Origin: JBOGGX01 sp050744245
Lineage (GTDB): Bacteria; Actinomycetota; Acidimicrobiia; Acidimicrobiales; JBOGGX01
Assembly (NCBI GenBank): GCA_050744245.1
Contig: JBOGGX010000254.1
Location: 1-5,781 of the forward strand
Direction of reading: 5' to 3'
Length of the DNA: 5,781 nucleotides
In this document: piece after piece, positions 1 through 5,484 of the stretch
How positions within the stretch are numbered: the first letter of the stretch is position 1
Layout of the letters: each line of letters begins with the position of its first letter
Translations under genes and position numbers: made by a program
Notes under the pieces: generated by a model
Databases searched by the model: none
The model's input: the letters and a program-made list of their open reading frames with translations, nothing else
What the model was told of the DNA's origin: nothing

Positions 1-604
1 CACCTGACACGTCGCGGGTGATCGAGGGGTTCTCGCTCTTGCGGGCGATCTTGTCGATCTCGTCGATGTAGATGATGCCGGTCTCGGCCTTCTTGACGTC
101 GTAGTCGGCCGCCTGGATCAGCTTGAGGAGGATGTTCTCGACGTCCTCGCCCACGTAGCCGGCCTCGGTGAGGGCGGTGGCATCGGCGATGGCGAACGGC
201 ACATTGAGCATGCGGGCCAAGGTCTGGGCCAGCAACGTCTTCCCGCAGCCGGTGGGCCCGATGAGCAGGATGTTCGACTTCGAGAGCTCGACCTCGTTGT
301 CGCTCGTGCCGTACTGGATCCGCTTGTAGTGGTTGTAGACGGCGACCGAGAGGATCTTCTTCGCCTGCTCCTGGCCGATGATGTAATCGTTCAGGAAGTC
401 GTAGATCTCACGGGGCTTGGGGAGCTCGTCGAAGCGGAGCTCGGAGGTCTCGGCCAGCTCCTCCTCGATGATCTCGTTGCAGAGATCGATGCATTCGTCG
501 CAGATGTAGACACCAGGCCCGGCGATGAGCTTCTTCACCTGCTTTTGCGACTTGCCGCAGAACGAGCACTTGAGGAGCTCGCCTCCGTCGCCGAATTTCG
601 CCAC
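1..604 (-). CDS. clpX: ATP-dependent Clp protease ATP-binding subunit ClpX (N-terminal 201 residues, C-terminus beyond window)
   Basis: ClpX is the AAA+ unfoldase that recognises tagged proteins, unfolds them with ATP and threads them into the ClpP barrel in the cytoplasm. The N-terminal C4 zinc-binding domain is complete, with CSFC at residues 13-16 and CDEC at 35-38. The AAA+ domain begins near residue 72 (DYIIGQEQAK). Walker A GPTGCGKT is at 116-123, the AGYVGEDVE segment at 148-156, and Walker B IIYIDEID at 177-184. About 200 of the usual 420-430 residues are visible; sensor, pore-loop 2 and IGF-loop regions lie off the left edge. The GTG start at 602-604 is chosen because GGGGGAG (610-616) lies five bases upstream and the protein then begins about 12 residues before the zinc finger, as in the family. 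It is the third gene after tig and clpP, 121 bases from clpP. Identification is very secure. Confidence 0.97.
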   Translation of the reverse strand, partial: MAKFGDGGELLKCSFCGKSQKQVKKLIAGPGVYICDECIDLCNEIIEEELAETSELRFDELPKPREIYDFLNDYIIGQEQAKKILSVAVYNHYKRIQYGTSDNEVELSKSNILLIGPTGCGKTLLAQTLARMLNVPFAIADATALTEAGYVGEDVENILLKLIQAADYDVKKAETGIIYIDEIDKIARKSENPSITRDVSG

Positions 605-725
605 CTGCTCTCCCCCGTCTCCTCAGCTGCCCGTGCCCTGCAGTGTCACGACGTCTCCCTCGGTCGTACGTCGTTCGTTCGGTTGTCGTGAATCGTCGCT
701 GCGTCGCTTCGTCCCGACCGCGACC

Positions 726-1400
726 CTACCTGGCGACGGCCACCGATGGGGTGTCCACCGCGTCGCGGCTGACGATCACCTCGTCGATGATGCCGTAGGC
801 CTTGGCCTCCTCGGCGCTCATGATGAAGTCGCGGTCGGTGTCGTGCTCGATCTTCTCGACCGCCTGCCCGGTGTGCCGCGCCAGGATCTCATTCAGCAGG
901 TCGCGCATGCGGAGGATCTCGCGCGCCTGGATCTCGATGTCGGCGGCCTGCCCCCCGCCGGTTCCCCACGGCTGGTGGAGCAGGATGCGCGAATGCGGCA
1001 GGGCGAGCCGCTTGCCCTTCGTGCCCGCCGCCAGCAGCACGGCGGCCGCCGACGCTGCCTGACCGAGACAGATCGTGCTCAGGTCGGGCTTGATGTACTG
1101 CATCGTGTCGTAGATGGCGAACAGCGAGGGGATGTCGCCGCCCGGCGAGTTGATGTAGACGTTGATGTCCTTGTCGGGGTTCTCCGACTCGAGGTGGATG
1201 AGCTGGGCGCACACCAGATTGGCGATCGTGTCGTCGATCGGCGTGCCGAGGAAGATGATGTGCTCCTTGAGCAGCCGCGAGAACAGGTCGTAGGCCCGCT
1301 CACCCCGGTTGGTCTGCTCGACCACCGTCGGGACGAGGTAGCTGTAGGCGGCGACACCCTCGCCGGCGATGGCTCTCAGGTTGCGAGTCGGATCGGTCAC
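726..1400 (-). CDS. clpP: ATP-dependent Clp protease proteolytic subunit ClpP (ClpP2-like)
   Basis: ClpP is the serine peptidase of the Clp protease; two heptameric rings form the degradation chamber. The protein is 224 residues, normal for the family with a propeptide. The catalytic triad is visible: Ser117 in GQAAS, His142 in LLHQP and Asp191 in DTDRD. The oxyanion and strand motif INSPGG is at 83-88. By comparison with E. coli ClpP, maturation would be near residue 21, just before LVPTVVEQ. The segments AIYDTMQY and GQAASAAAVLLAAGT resemble mycobacterial ClpP2 more than ClpP1, from memory of those sequences. The GTG start lies inside the tig stop (GTGA, four-base overlap), with GGGAG at 1411-1415 upstream, so translation is probably coupled to tig. 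Many actinobacteria carry a clpP1-clpP2 tandem at this place; only one copy is here. Confidence 0.96.
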   Translation of the reverse strand: MTDPTRNLRAIAGEGVAAYSYLVPTVVEQTNRGERAYDLFSRLLKEHIIFLGTPIDDTIANLVCAQLIHLESENPDKDINVYINSPGGDIPSLFAIYDTMQYIKPDLSTICLGQAASAAAVLLAAGTKGKRLALPHSRILLHQPWGTGGGQAADIEIQAREILRMRDLLNEILARHTGQAVEKIEHDTDRDFIMSAEEAKAYGIIDEVIVSRDAVDTPSVAVAR

Positions 1401-2803
1401 TGCTCGTTGTCTCCCACGTCTGCGGCCTCGGGTGGAGCCTCGGTTTGGGCCTCGGCCCCGCTGTCATCCTCGACGGTATCGCCGCTGGAGTCGGGAATCT
1501 CCAAGTCGGCCCGCTCGATCGGCTGCCCGTCACCGTCGACGATCTCGACCTGCTCGACGAGCCAGTCGAGCGCCTTGCGCTTCCTGATGTCGGAGCGTAC
1601 CGCTCCGATGGTGCCACTGCGCTCGAACTGCTGCCGCACCTTGGCCGGCCTCTGGTGCAGCTGCTCGGCCAGCTTGGCGAACTCCTCGTCGAGGTCGTCG
1701 TCGGTCACCTCGATCGCCTCGGCTTCGGCGACGGCCCGCAGGGCAAGGTCGGCCTTGACCCCTCGCCGGGCGATGGTGCGGAGCTCCTCGACGACCTGCT
1801 CCTCGGTGCGGCCGGTCATCTGGAGCCACTGCTCGGCGGTGACGCCCTGGCTGCTGAGCCGGGCCGCCAGGTCTTCGAACCGGTTCCTCAGCTCGGCCTG
1901 GACGAGTGGTTCGGGAGGGTCCTCCTCGACCAGCTTCACCAAGGCGCCGATGGTGTTCTCGCGCAGCTCGAGGTTCGCCTGGAGGCGGCGCATCGTGGTG
2001 ACGCGGTTGGCGATGTCGGCCCGCAGCTCCTCGACGGTGTCGAACTCCGAGACCTCGTTGGCCCACTCGTCATCGGGCTCGGGCAGGAGCTTCTCCTTGA
2101 TGTCCTTCACCAGCACGCGGAAGTCGACGGGTCCGTCGTCGGTGCCCGTCGGCGTGGCCGAGAACTGGAGGACGTCGCCGACCTTGGCCCCCCGCAGCTG
2201 TTCGTCGAGCTCGGGGGCGATGAGCGCGCTGCCGACCTCGTACAGGTAGTCGTCGGCGGACAGGCCGGCGACCGGTTCGCCGCCCCGCGTGCCGTTGAGG
2301 CTGATGGTGACGTGGTCGCCCTTGGCCGCCGGGCGGTCGACGGCCTGCAGCTCGCCGCCCTGGTCCTGGAGGCGCTGGATCTGGGCGTCGACCTCGTCGT
2401 CGGTGGCGGTCGGCCGCGGCAGCGTCACTCGGAGGCCTCCGTAGCCGGGGACGAGGATCTGGGGGCGGACCTCGACGACGGCGTCGAATGCGACCGCACC
2501 CTCCATCTCCCCGCTGGTGATGTTGATCTCCGGGGCGGCGATGGCGTCGACCTCGTGCTCGCGGACGGCGTCGCCGTAGTACTGGGGGAGGGCGTCGCGG
2601 AGAGCCTGCTCCCGGGCATAGCCGGGACCGACCTGGGCCTCGAGTAGGCGACGGGGGGCCTTGCCCGGCCGGAACCCCTTGACCCGCACCTCGCGGGCGA
2701 GCTGGCGGAAGACGGTGTCGAGCGCCTTGTCGAACTCGCCCTCCTCCACCTCGACCGAGAGCTTCACCTTGTTGCCCTCGAGGGGCTCGACGCTCGTTTT
2801 CAC
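1397..2803 (-). CDS. tig: Trigger factor, ribosome-associated chaperone and prolyl isomerase
   Basis: Trigger factor binds ribosomal protein L23 at the exit tunnel and holds and isomerises nascent chains. With the GTG start at 2801-2803 the protein is 468 residues. The ribosome-docking signature GFRPGKAP then falls at residues 43-50, the same position as the E. coli motif, which supports this start over an upstream ATG at 2914. An FKBP-type PPIase domain spans roughly 155-240 (GDHVTISLNG onward). The helical SurA-like C-terminal chaperone domain occupies about 245-430. The last 30 residues are an acidic, low-complexity tail rich in Asp, Glu and Ala, as often seen in actinobacterial homologues. 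No Shine-Dalgarno sequence precedes the GTG (upstream bases are pyrimidine-rich), so a leaderless mRNA is likely. It is the first gene of the tig-clpP-clpX operon and overlaps clpP by four bases. Confidence 0.95.
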   Translation of the reverse strand: MKTSVEPLEGNKVKLSVEVEEGEFDKALDTVFRQLAREVRVKGFRPGKAPRRLLEAQVGPGYAREQALRDALPQYYGDAVREHEVDAIAAPEINITSGEMEGAVAFDAVVEVRPQILVPGYGGLRVTLPRPTATDDEVDAQIQRLQDQGGELQAVDRPAAKGDHVTISLNGTRGGEPVAGLSADDYLYEVGSALIAPELDEQLRGAKVGDVLQFSATPTGTDDGPVDFRVLVKDIKEKLLPEPDDEWANEVSEFDTVEELRADIANRVTTMRRLQANLELRENTIGALVKLVEEDPPEPLVQAELRNRFEDLAARLSSQGVTAEQWLQMTGRTEEQVVEELRTIARRGVKADLALRAVAEAEAIEVTDDDLDEEFAKLAEQLHQRPAKVRQQFERSGTIGAVRSDIRKRKALDWLVEQVEIVDGDGQPIERADLEIPDSSGDTVEDDSGAEAQTEAPPEAADVGDNEQ

Positions 2804-2812
2804 AGGGGAGCG

Positions 2813-2818
2813 AGTGTA
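2813..2818 (-). promoter_or_regulatory. Probable -10 element for a leaderless tig transcript
   Basis: On the minus strand the hexamer TACACT lies nine bases before the tig GTG codon. That spacing would place transcription initiation at or within a base or two of the start codon, giving a leaderless mRNA. This fits the lack of any ribosome-binding site there; leaderless genes are common in actinobacteria. I do not see a good -35 hexamer 16-18 bases further upstream, so the call rests on the -10 and the spacing only. Confidence 0.4.
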
Positions 2819-2880
2819 TCGAGCTGCGGCGGATCGCCCGATCGGTGTGTTGGCGGCAGTCCGCAGCCCGACTATGGATG

Positions 2881-2951
2881 CTTCATCCAGTGAACCGGGT
2901 GCATCCAGCCACACCCACGGTGGTTAGTTGCACCAAGTTCACTCGGTGAAG
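2881..2951. repeat. 71-base imperfect palindrome, copy 1 of a dispersed repeat
   Basis: The outer arms 2881-2902 and 2930-2951 are inverted repeats matching at 18 of 22 positions. An inner stem AGCCAC/GTGGTT (2907-2912 with 2920-2925, one G-T pair) closes a seven-base loop. Positions 2890-2936 align without gaps to 5397-5443 at 37 of 47 positions. The 13-mer TTCACTCGGTGAA at 2938-2950 is identical to 5389-5401 and is itself palindromic. The element lies 78 bases upstream of the tig start and outside any gene I can support. There is no T-tract, so it is not a normal intrinsic terminator. A REP-like element, a small non-autonomous mobile element or a regulator site are all possible. Confidence 0.75.
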
Positions 2952-3155
2952 TACTCGAGGACTCGGGCTCCGTGGTCGCCCGCGGAGCGGGGCGACACCC
3001 TCAGATACGCTGACAGCCGATGCTCTGGCCGATCTTCTGTCGCGTTGCTCTTTCCCAAGCAGACCGTCGATCCGGGTTGACTGCGTCTCGACCCCTGCGC
3101 TCGCCGTGACGCTTCGGAGGACGGCACGAATAGCCAGTGAGAGGCTACAAACTGA
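2952..3155. other. Intergenic stretch upstream of tRNA-Pro with no recognisable feature
   Basis: Open frames crossing this stretch have no recognisable protein pattern and run through the tRNA or the palindrome. A TTGACT at 3077-3082 looks like a -35, but no matching -10 lies 16-18 bases downstream, so I do not call a tRNA promoter. The promoter of the two tRNAs should nevertheless be in here. Confidence 0.5.
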
Positions 3156-3227
3156 CGGGGAGTGGCGCAGCGGTAGCGCACCTGCTTTGGGGGCAGGCGG
3201 TCGGGGGTTCAAATCCCCCCTCCCCGA
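3156..3227 (+). tRNA. tRNA-Pro (anticodon UGG)
   Basis: A full cloverleaf folds by hand. The 7-bp acceptor stem 3156-3162/3220-3226 is perfect. The D-arm stem is GCGC/GCGC with a seven-base loop. The anticodon stem CCTGC/GCAGG encloses TTTGGGG, so the anticodon is TGG at 3188-3190. The variable loop is five bases. The T-arm GGGGG/CCCCC has loop TTCAAAT. The discriminator base is A3227, and the following bases are CCC, so the 3' CCA is not encoded and must be added enzymatically. The gene reads CCN codons. Confidence 0.96.
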
Positions 3228-3230
3228 CCC

Positions 3231-3252
3231 GGGCCTTGTCCCAACGAGGCCC
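3231..3252 (+). other. Hairpin in the spacer between the two tRNA genes
   Basis: GGGCCTTG (3231-3238) pairs with CGAGGCCC (3245-3252) over eight base pairs, one of them G-T, around a six-base loop. It fills almost the whole 28-base spacer between tRNA-Pro and tRNA-Gly. With no T-run after it, an intrinsic terminator is unlikely. A spacer hairpin in a co-transcribed tRNA precursor that guides endonuclease cleavage is a reasonable guess. Confidence 0.5.
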
Positions 3253-3255
3253 CAC

Positions 3256-3326
3256 GCGGGTGTAGCTCAACGGTAGAGCTCCAGCCTTCCAAGCTGGCGA
3301 CGGGGGTTCGATTCCCCTCACCCGCT
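3256..3326 (+). tRNA. tRNA-Gly (anticodon UCC)
   Basis: The acceptor stem GCGGGTG/CACCCGC (3256-3262 with 3319-3325) is perfect. The D-stem is GCTC/GAGC. The anticodon stem CCAGC/GCTGG encloses CTTCCAA, giving anticodon TCC at 3288-3290. The T-arm loop is TTCGATT with stem GGGGG/CCCCT, one G-T pair. The discriminator is T3326, and CCA is not encoded immediately after it. It is probably co-transcribed with tRNA-Pro 28 bases upstream. Confidence 0.96.
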
Positions 3327-3407
3327 CCCAGGCGTCGCGCGAGTCAGCATCAATGCCCGACATACAGGTGCTTCAGCTTCCGAACGATGCCGATCACCGC
3401 GTTCAAC

Positions 3408-3713
3408 TCACCCCGCCCGGCCCGTCACGGTCGCCCACAAGATGTCCAGGTCGATGTCGAAGTAGTGATGGATGAGACGGTCACGCATCCGTGATGCCGC
3501 TGACCACGGTACGGACGGATGCTGCTGGCGGGTGTCGTCGCTGATCTGCTTGGCGGCCTCACCGACGATCTCCACCAGCTTCGTCAACGCAAGGCGCAGC
3601 ATCTCGTCGCTCTTGAGGTCGTCGCGGGATTTGCCCTGGGCGAACTCGATCGCCTTGGACGCCGCGTCGACGAGATGTCGAAGCCTGACCCGGTCCTCAA
3701 GCGGCGGCGTCAT
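3408..3713 (-). CDS. hepT: HepT-like HEPN ribonuclease toxin (C-terminus possibly cut by frameshift)
   Basis: This is the toxin of a HEPN-MNT (type VII) toxin-antitoxin pair, a dimeric HEPN-domain RNase. From ATG 3713 it is 101 residues. The family sequence starts at once (LEDRVRLRHLVDAASKA), followed by the conserved LVEIVGEAAKQIS helix (residues 46-58) and PSVPW at 66-70. The HEPN active-site motif RX4HXY is intact as R77-DRLI-H82-H-Y84; in characterised pairs the Tyr is the residue AMPylated by MntA. Two further ATGs at 3740 and 3743 are in frame, but 3713 gives the usual N-terminus and a 17-base overlap with mntA, suggesting translational coupling. The protein stops right after DILWATVTGRAG, earlier than typical members. 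In a neighbouring frame the next 19 codons continue the pattern, so a one-base frameshift in the C/G run at 3411-3423 is suspected. Confidence 0.85.
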   Translation of the reverse strand: MTPPLEDRVRLRHLVDAASKAIEFAQGKSRDDLKSDEMLRLALTKLVEIVGEAAKQISDDTRQQHPSVPWSAASRMRDRLIHHYFDIDLDILWATVTGRAG

Positions 3714-4008
3714 AGAGGGGGCGGGCGGTGCGGGCGACATCATCGCGGAAATAGATGCTCAGATCGCCCGGTGTGCGAAGATCGACGTCACGGCCGAGGA
3801 GCCGGCCGAGTTCCAGCTCGAACTCGGCGAGGCGCAGTAGACCCGGAGACCTCCCGGGCTCGAACTCGACCAGCAGATCGAGGTCGCTATCGGGCCGCAA
3901 CTGTCCGCGCAGCCCTGAACCGAAGAGGCCAAGCCAGCGGATCCCGTGGGCTCGACAGAACGAACGGACGGCGTTCTCGTCGACCACGACTCCCGGCGCC
4001 AGCTCCAT
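3697..4008 (-). CDS. mntA: MntA-like nucleotidyltransferase antitoxin
   Basis: Members of this minimal nucleotidyltransferase family neutralise the partner HEPN toxin by transferring AMP to its active-site Tyr. From ATG 4008 the protein is 103 residues, the usual size. The pol-beta signature GSX10DXD is complete: G30-S31, then D42-L-D44 in DSDLDLLVEF. A likely third metal-binding Asp is D76 in RDVDLRT. The preceding strand IRWLGLFGSG and the closing helix RDDVARTARPLYDA fit the fold. An in-frame upstream ATG at 4029 and a longer open frame to 4161 exist, but the family alignment starts near MELAPG. GGGG just before ATG 4008 is a weak ribosome-binding site. The 3' end overlaps hepT by 17 bases, antitoxin first. 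A degraded integrase lies directly upstream. Confidence 0.88.
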   Translation of the reverse strand: MELAPGVVVDENAVRSFCRAHGIRWLGLFGSGLRGQLRPDSDLDLLVEFEPGRSPGLLRLAEFELELGRLLGRDVDLRTPGDLSIYFRDDVARTARPLYDAAA

Positions 4009-4149
4009 GGCCCCAGTGTCGCACCTCATACGACCATGGACATGGATCCTCCGGGACGCCTCCACACTGGCACCCAGACATGTCCGAGAACCGGCGATCG
4101 GGCCACGGTGCTTCCGCCCAGGGCAGCGAGTCGCTCGCCCCAGGCCACG

Positions 4150-4300
4150 CACGGGCCACATCGACTGTCACCGTCTGGTCACGAGAGGACGACCTGCCGC
4201 GCAGCATCGGCAGCTTCGTGCTCGCTCCCGTCGCGGCGGCGAGGGTGCCGTCAACGTGGCGCAGGTCGTGGAATCGGATGTGCTCGGCGTTTCGGACACC
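4150..4300 (-). pseudogene. Decayed tyrosine recombinase (phage-type integrase) C-terminal remnant
   Basis: In one minus-strand frame, the stretch beginning at 4279 reads IRFHDLRHVDGTLAAATGAS, followed by TKLPMLRGRSSS. This closely follows the catalytic C-terminus of actinobacterial phage-type integrases, FHDLRHTxATLAAATGAxxKELMxRLGHSS. The HxxR motif survives (His codon 4268-4270, Arg codon 4259-4261). The second motif GHSS has become GRSS. The following segment, which should carry the nucleophilic Tyr (xYQHAT), is missing: RDQ follows SSS almost at once, as if an internal piece had been deleted. The Arg-I box and N-terminal domains cannot be found upstream. I therefore call a non-functional remnant; the exact ends are uncertain. 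It lies between the amidohydrolase region and the toxin-antitoxin pair, 0.85 kb from tRNA-Gly. Confidence 0.72.
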
Positions 4301-4456
4301 GCCAGGTATGGCGATCGTGATAAGGGCCACGCGTGCGGATGACCGCGGCCGACTCATTGCGCCTACGAAGTTGAGCCCACCCCGCTTCTACGTCCGGATG
4401 TGGAAAGTCGGTGTCCCGGCGCGGTACTCCAGGAGAGGTGGGAGAAGTTCGAGGAC
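4301..4456. other. Non-coding stretch between the integrase remnant and the amidohydrolase gene
   Basis: No frame here shows a recognisable family. The minus-strand frame continuous with the integrase remnant meets a stop codon around 4390, and the residues before HDLRH (to about 4357) do not match an integrase. It may be further decayed element sequence. I see no convincing terminator for the amidohydrolase gene that ends at 4457. Confidence 0.45.
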
Positions 4457-5198
4457 TCAGTTTACGCGGAAGAGCCTGGTGGCGTTGGCACTCTCGATTG
4501 CTGCTCTGGCCTCATCGGACATCCGAGCCGATCGGATCCGTTTGAGCTCGAAGCGAGGTTCGAACGCCGGGGCGAAGGAGGCGTAGAGGACCCGGGTGTG
4601 GTCGAGATCGCGTGCGCGCCGCTCGATGAAGTCCTGGCGGTACTCGCCGTTCGTCATCACATGGAGGTTCCCGTGAGACGACAGGGCGAGCCACGCGTCG
4701 GCCATGGAGAGTCCGGAGATGTTGATCTGGCCCCCGGGTGTCATGACGATAGGCACCTCGGGGAACTCAGAGGCGAGCTGCGCGATCTGGAGTGGTTCCG
4801 AGAGAGCGACGTAGCCGGGGGCGACGACGACAGGGACGCCGTATACACCGGCGAGCTTCAGGACGGCACCGGCCCGGGTGATCGGGACAGCCTCCTCCAA
4901 AGGATGCAGGAACATGCCTGCGAAGGCGAGGTTCTCGATGCATCGTCGGGCCTCGGCGATGGACCGATCGCCGTCGGTGGGGTCGATGCGTCCGAGGCCG
5001 ACCATTCGGCCGGCACTCTCTCGGATCGCTTCGGCGAGGCGATCGTTGGCGGGCTCCAGGTGGTAGTCCAGCGGACGGACTGGGGCCGACAACGAGTCGA
5101 TCGACCTGGAGCTCGTCGCAGAGCGACAGGGCGGCATCGGGGGTGAGGGTGGAGCCGAACCGGTTCTCCCCTAACAGCATCAAGGCGTCGACGATCAA
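4457..5198 (-). pseudogene. Amidohydrolase-fold (TIM-barrel) protein, broken by a one-base frameshift
   Basis: Two minus-strand frames join into one 246-residue amidohydrolase-like protein. The first 39 residues (MIVDALMLLGENRFG to DRLVVGP) end at 5082. The remaining 207 (VRPLDYHLEPAND to TRLFRVN) start at 5080, so base 5081 is extra. The TTG start at 5196-5198 has a strong AGGGGGA site five bases upstream (5204-5210) and overlaps the previous stop as TTGA. Barrel landmarks are FLHP (96-99), GVPVVVAPG (120-128) and the C-terminal strand/helix YASFAPAFEPRFE (205-217). Canonical metal ligands look replaced: the N-terminal HxH is L6-M-L8, the usual strand His near 127 is absent, and GSD is A-S-F. 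It could be a divergent, possibly non-hydrolytic, subfamily. The frameshift may be a real mutation or an assembly error. Confidence 0.75.
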
Positions 5199-5389
5199 GC
5201 CGTTCCCCCTGGCAGACCGAGTAGCGGGGCGGCGTTCGCGCCCAGGATGAGATCCTCGGCGTCGTTGGCCAGCCCGCGGATGCGGACCTTGTCGATCTCG
5301 AGCGCGGCGTGAGTGGATCCGCACGAGCAGACCCCCATTCGGGTAAGCGGCGCATCGTCATCGCGTGGCCGGAGTCCCCGCCCGATGGT
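5195..5389 (-). pseudogene. C-terminal stub of a second amidohydrolase-like gene
   Basis: The minus-strand frame ending at TGA 5195-5197 encodes about 64 residues after an in-frame stop at 5390-5392; the first ATG is at 5336-5338 (47 residues). It contains MGVCSCGSTHAALEIDKVR and then an end similar to amidohydrolase C-termini (DAEDLILGANAAPLLGL). This resembles the last strand and helix of the same fold as the downstream gene, i.e. a former tandem pair. Its stop overlaps the TTG of the downstream gene, the pattern expected of a translationally coupled operon. Everything 5' of about residue 64 from the end is gone, and the surviving frame begins at the palindromic repeat. Family assignment from such a short piece is moderate. 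Confidence 0.55.
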
Positions 5390-5450
5390 TCACTCGGTGA
5401 ACCCGGTGCGACCAACCACATCCAATGTGGCAGGTTGCACCAACCTCGAA
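5384..5450. repeat. Palindromic repeat, copy 2
   Basis: The palindromic 13-mer TTCACTCGGTGAA (5389-5401) is followed by a strong hairpin. GGTGCGACC (5405-5413) pairs with GGTTGCACC (5433-5441) over nine base pairs, one G-T. After a 2x2 internal loop, CCACA (5416-5420) pairs with TGTGG (5426-5430) around TCCAA. Positions 5397-5443 match copy 1 (2890-2936) at 37 of 47 bases. The right outer arm is shorter than in copy 1. It sits between the truncated amidohydrolase stub (minus) and a nucleotidyltransferase gene (plus). Confidence 0.75.
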
Positions 5451-5484
5451 GCGTGCTCGAACCCGGCTACGGCCCGAACATCGC

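Noticed and set aside
623..649. Eight-codon minus-strand ORF just upstream of clpX as a leader peptide
   Set aside because: Very short, with no codon run or alternative hairpins that would indicate attenuation; likely chance.
648..674. Inverted repeat ACGACGT / ACGTCGT between clpP and clpX as an operator
   Set aside because: Seven-base arms with a 13-base spacer are not enough in high-GC DNA, and the sequence does not match a regulator box I know.
525..2249. Long plus-strand open frame (574 codons) opposite clpP and tig
   Set aside because: Low-complexity Ser/Arg-rich translation lying antisense to well-identified genes; a typical high-GC shadow frame.
2804..2914. N-terminal extension of trigger factor from ATG 2914
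   Set aside because: The extension would run through the palindrome and the likely -10, and would displace the GFRxGxxP motif from its usual position near residue 43.
2881..2951. Palindrome copy 1 as an intrinsic terminator
   Set aside because: No T-tract on either strand, and no gene ends next to it.
3256..4460. Direct repeat of a tRNA 3' end as an attachment site
   Set aside because: I looked for the tRNA-Gly and tRNA-Pro 3' halves further right and found only short C-rich matches (e.g. near 3406 and 4371), not a credible att copy.
3519..4586. Plus-strand open frame of 355 codons across hepT, mntA and the integrase remnant
   Set aside because: No recognisable domain, biased composition, and antisense to genes with clear motifs.
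2881..5450. The two palindromes as terminal inverted repeats of one transposon
   Set aside because: The interval contains two normal tRNA genes and no transposase, and each copy is palindromic by itself, so the pair does not define element ends.
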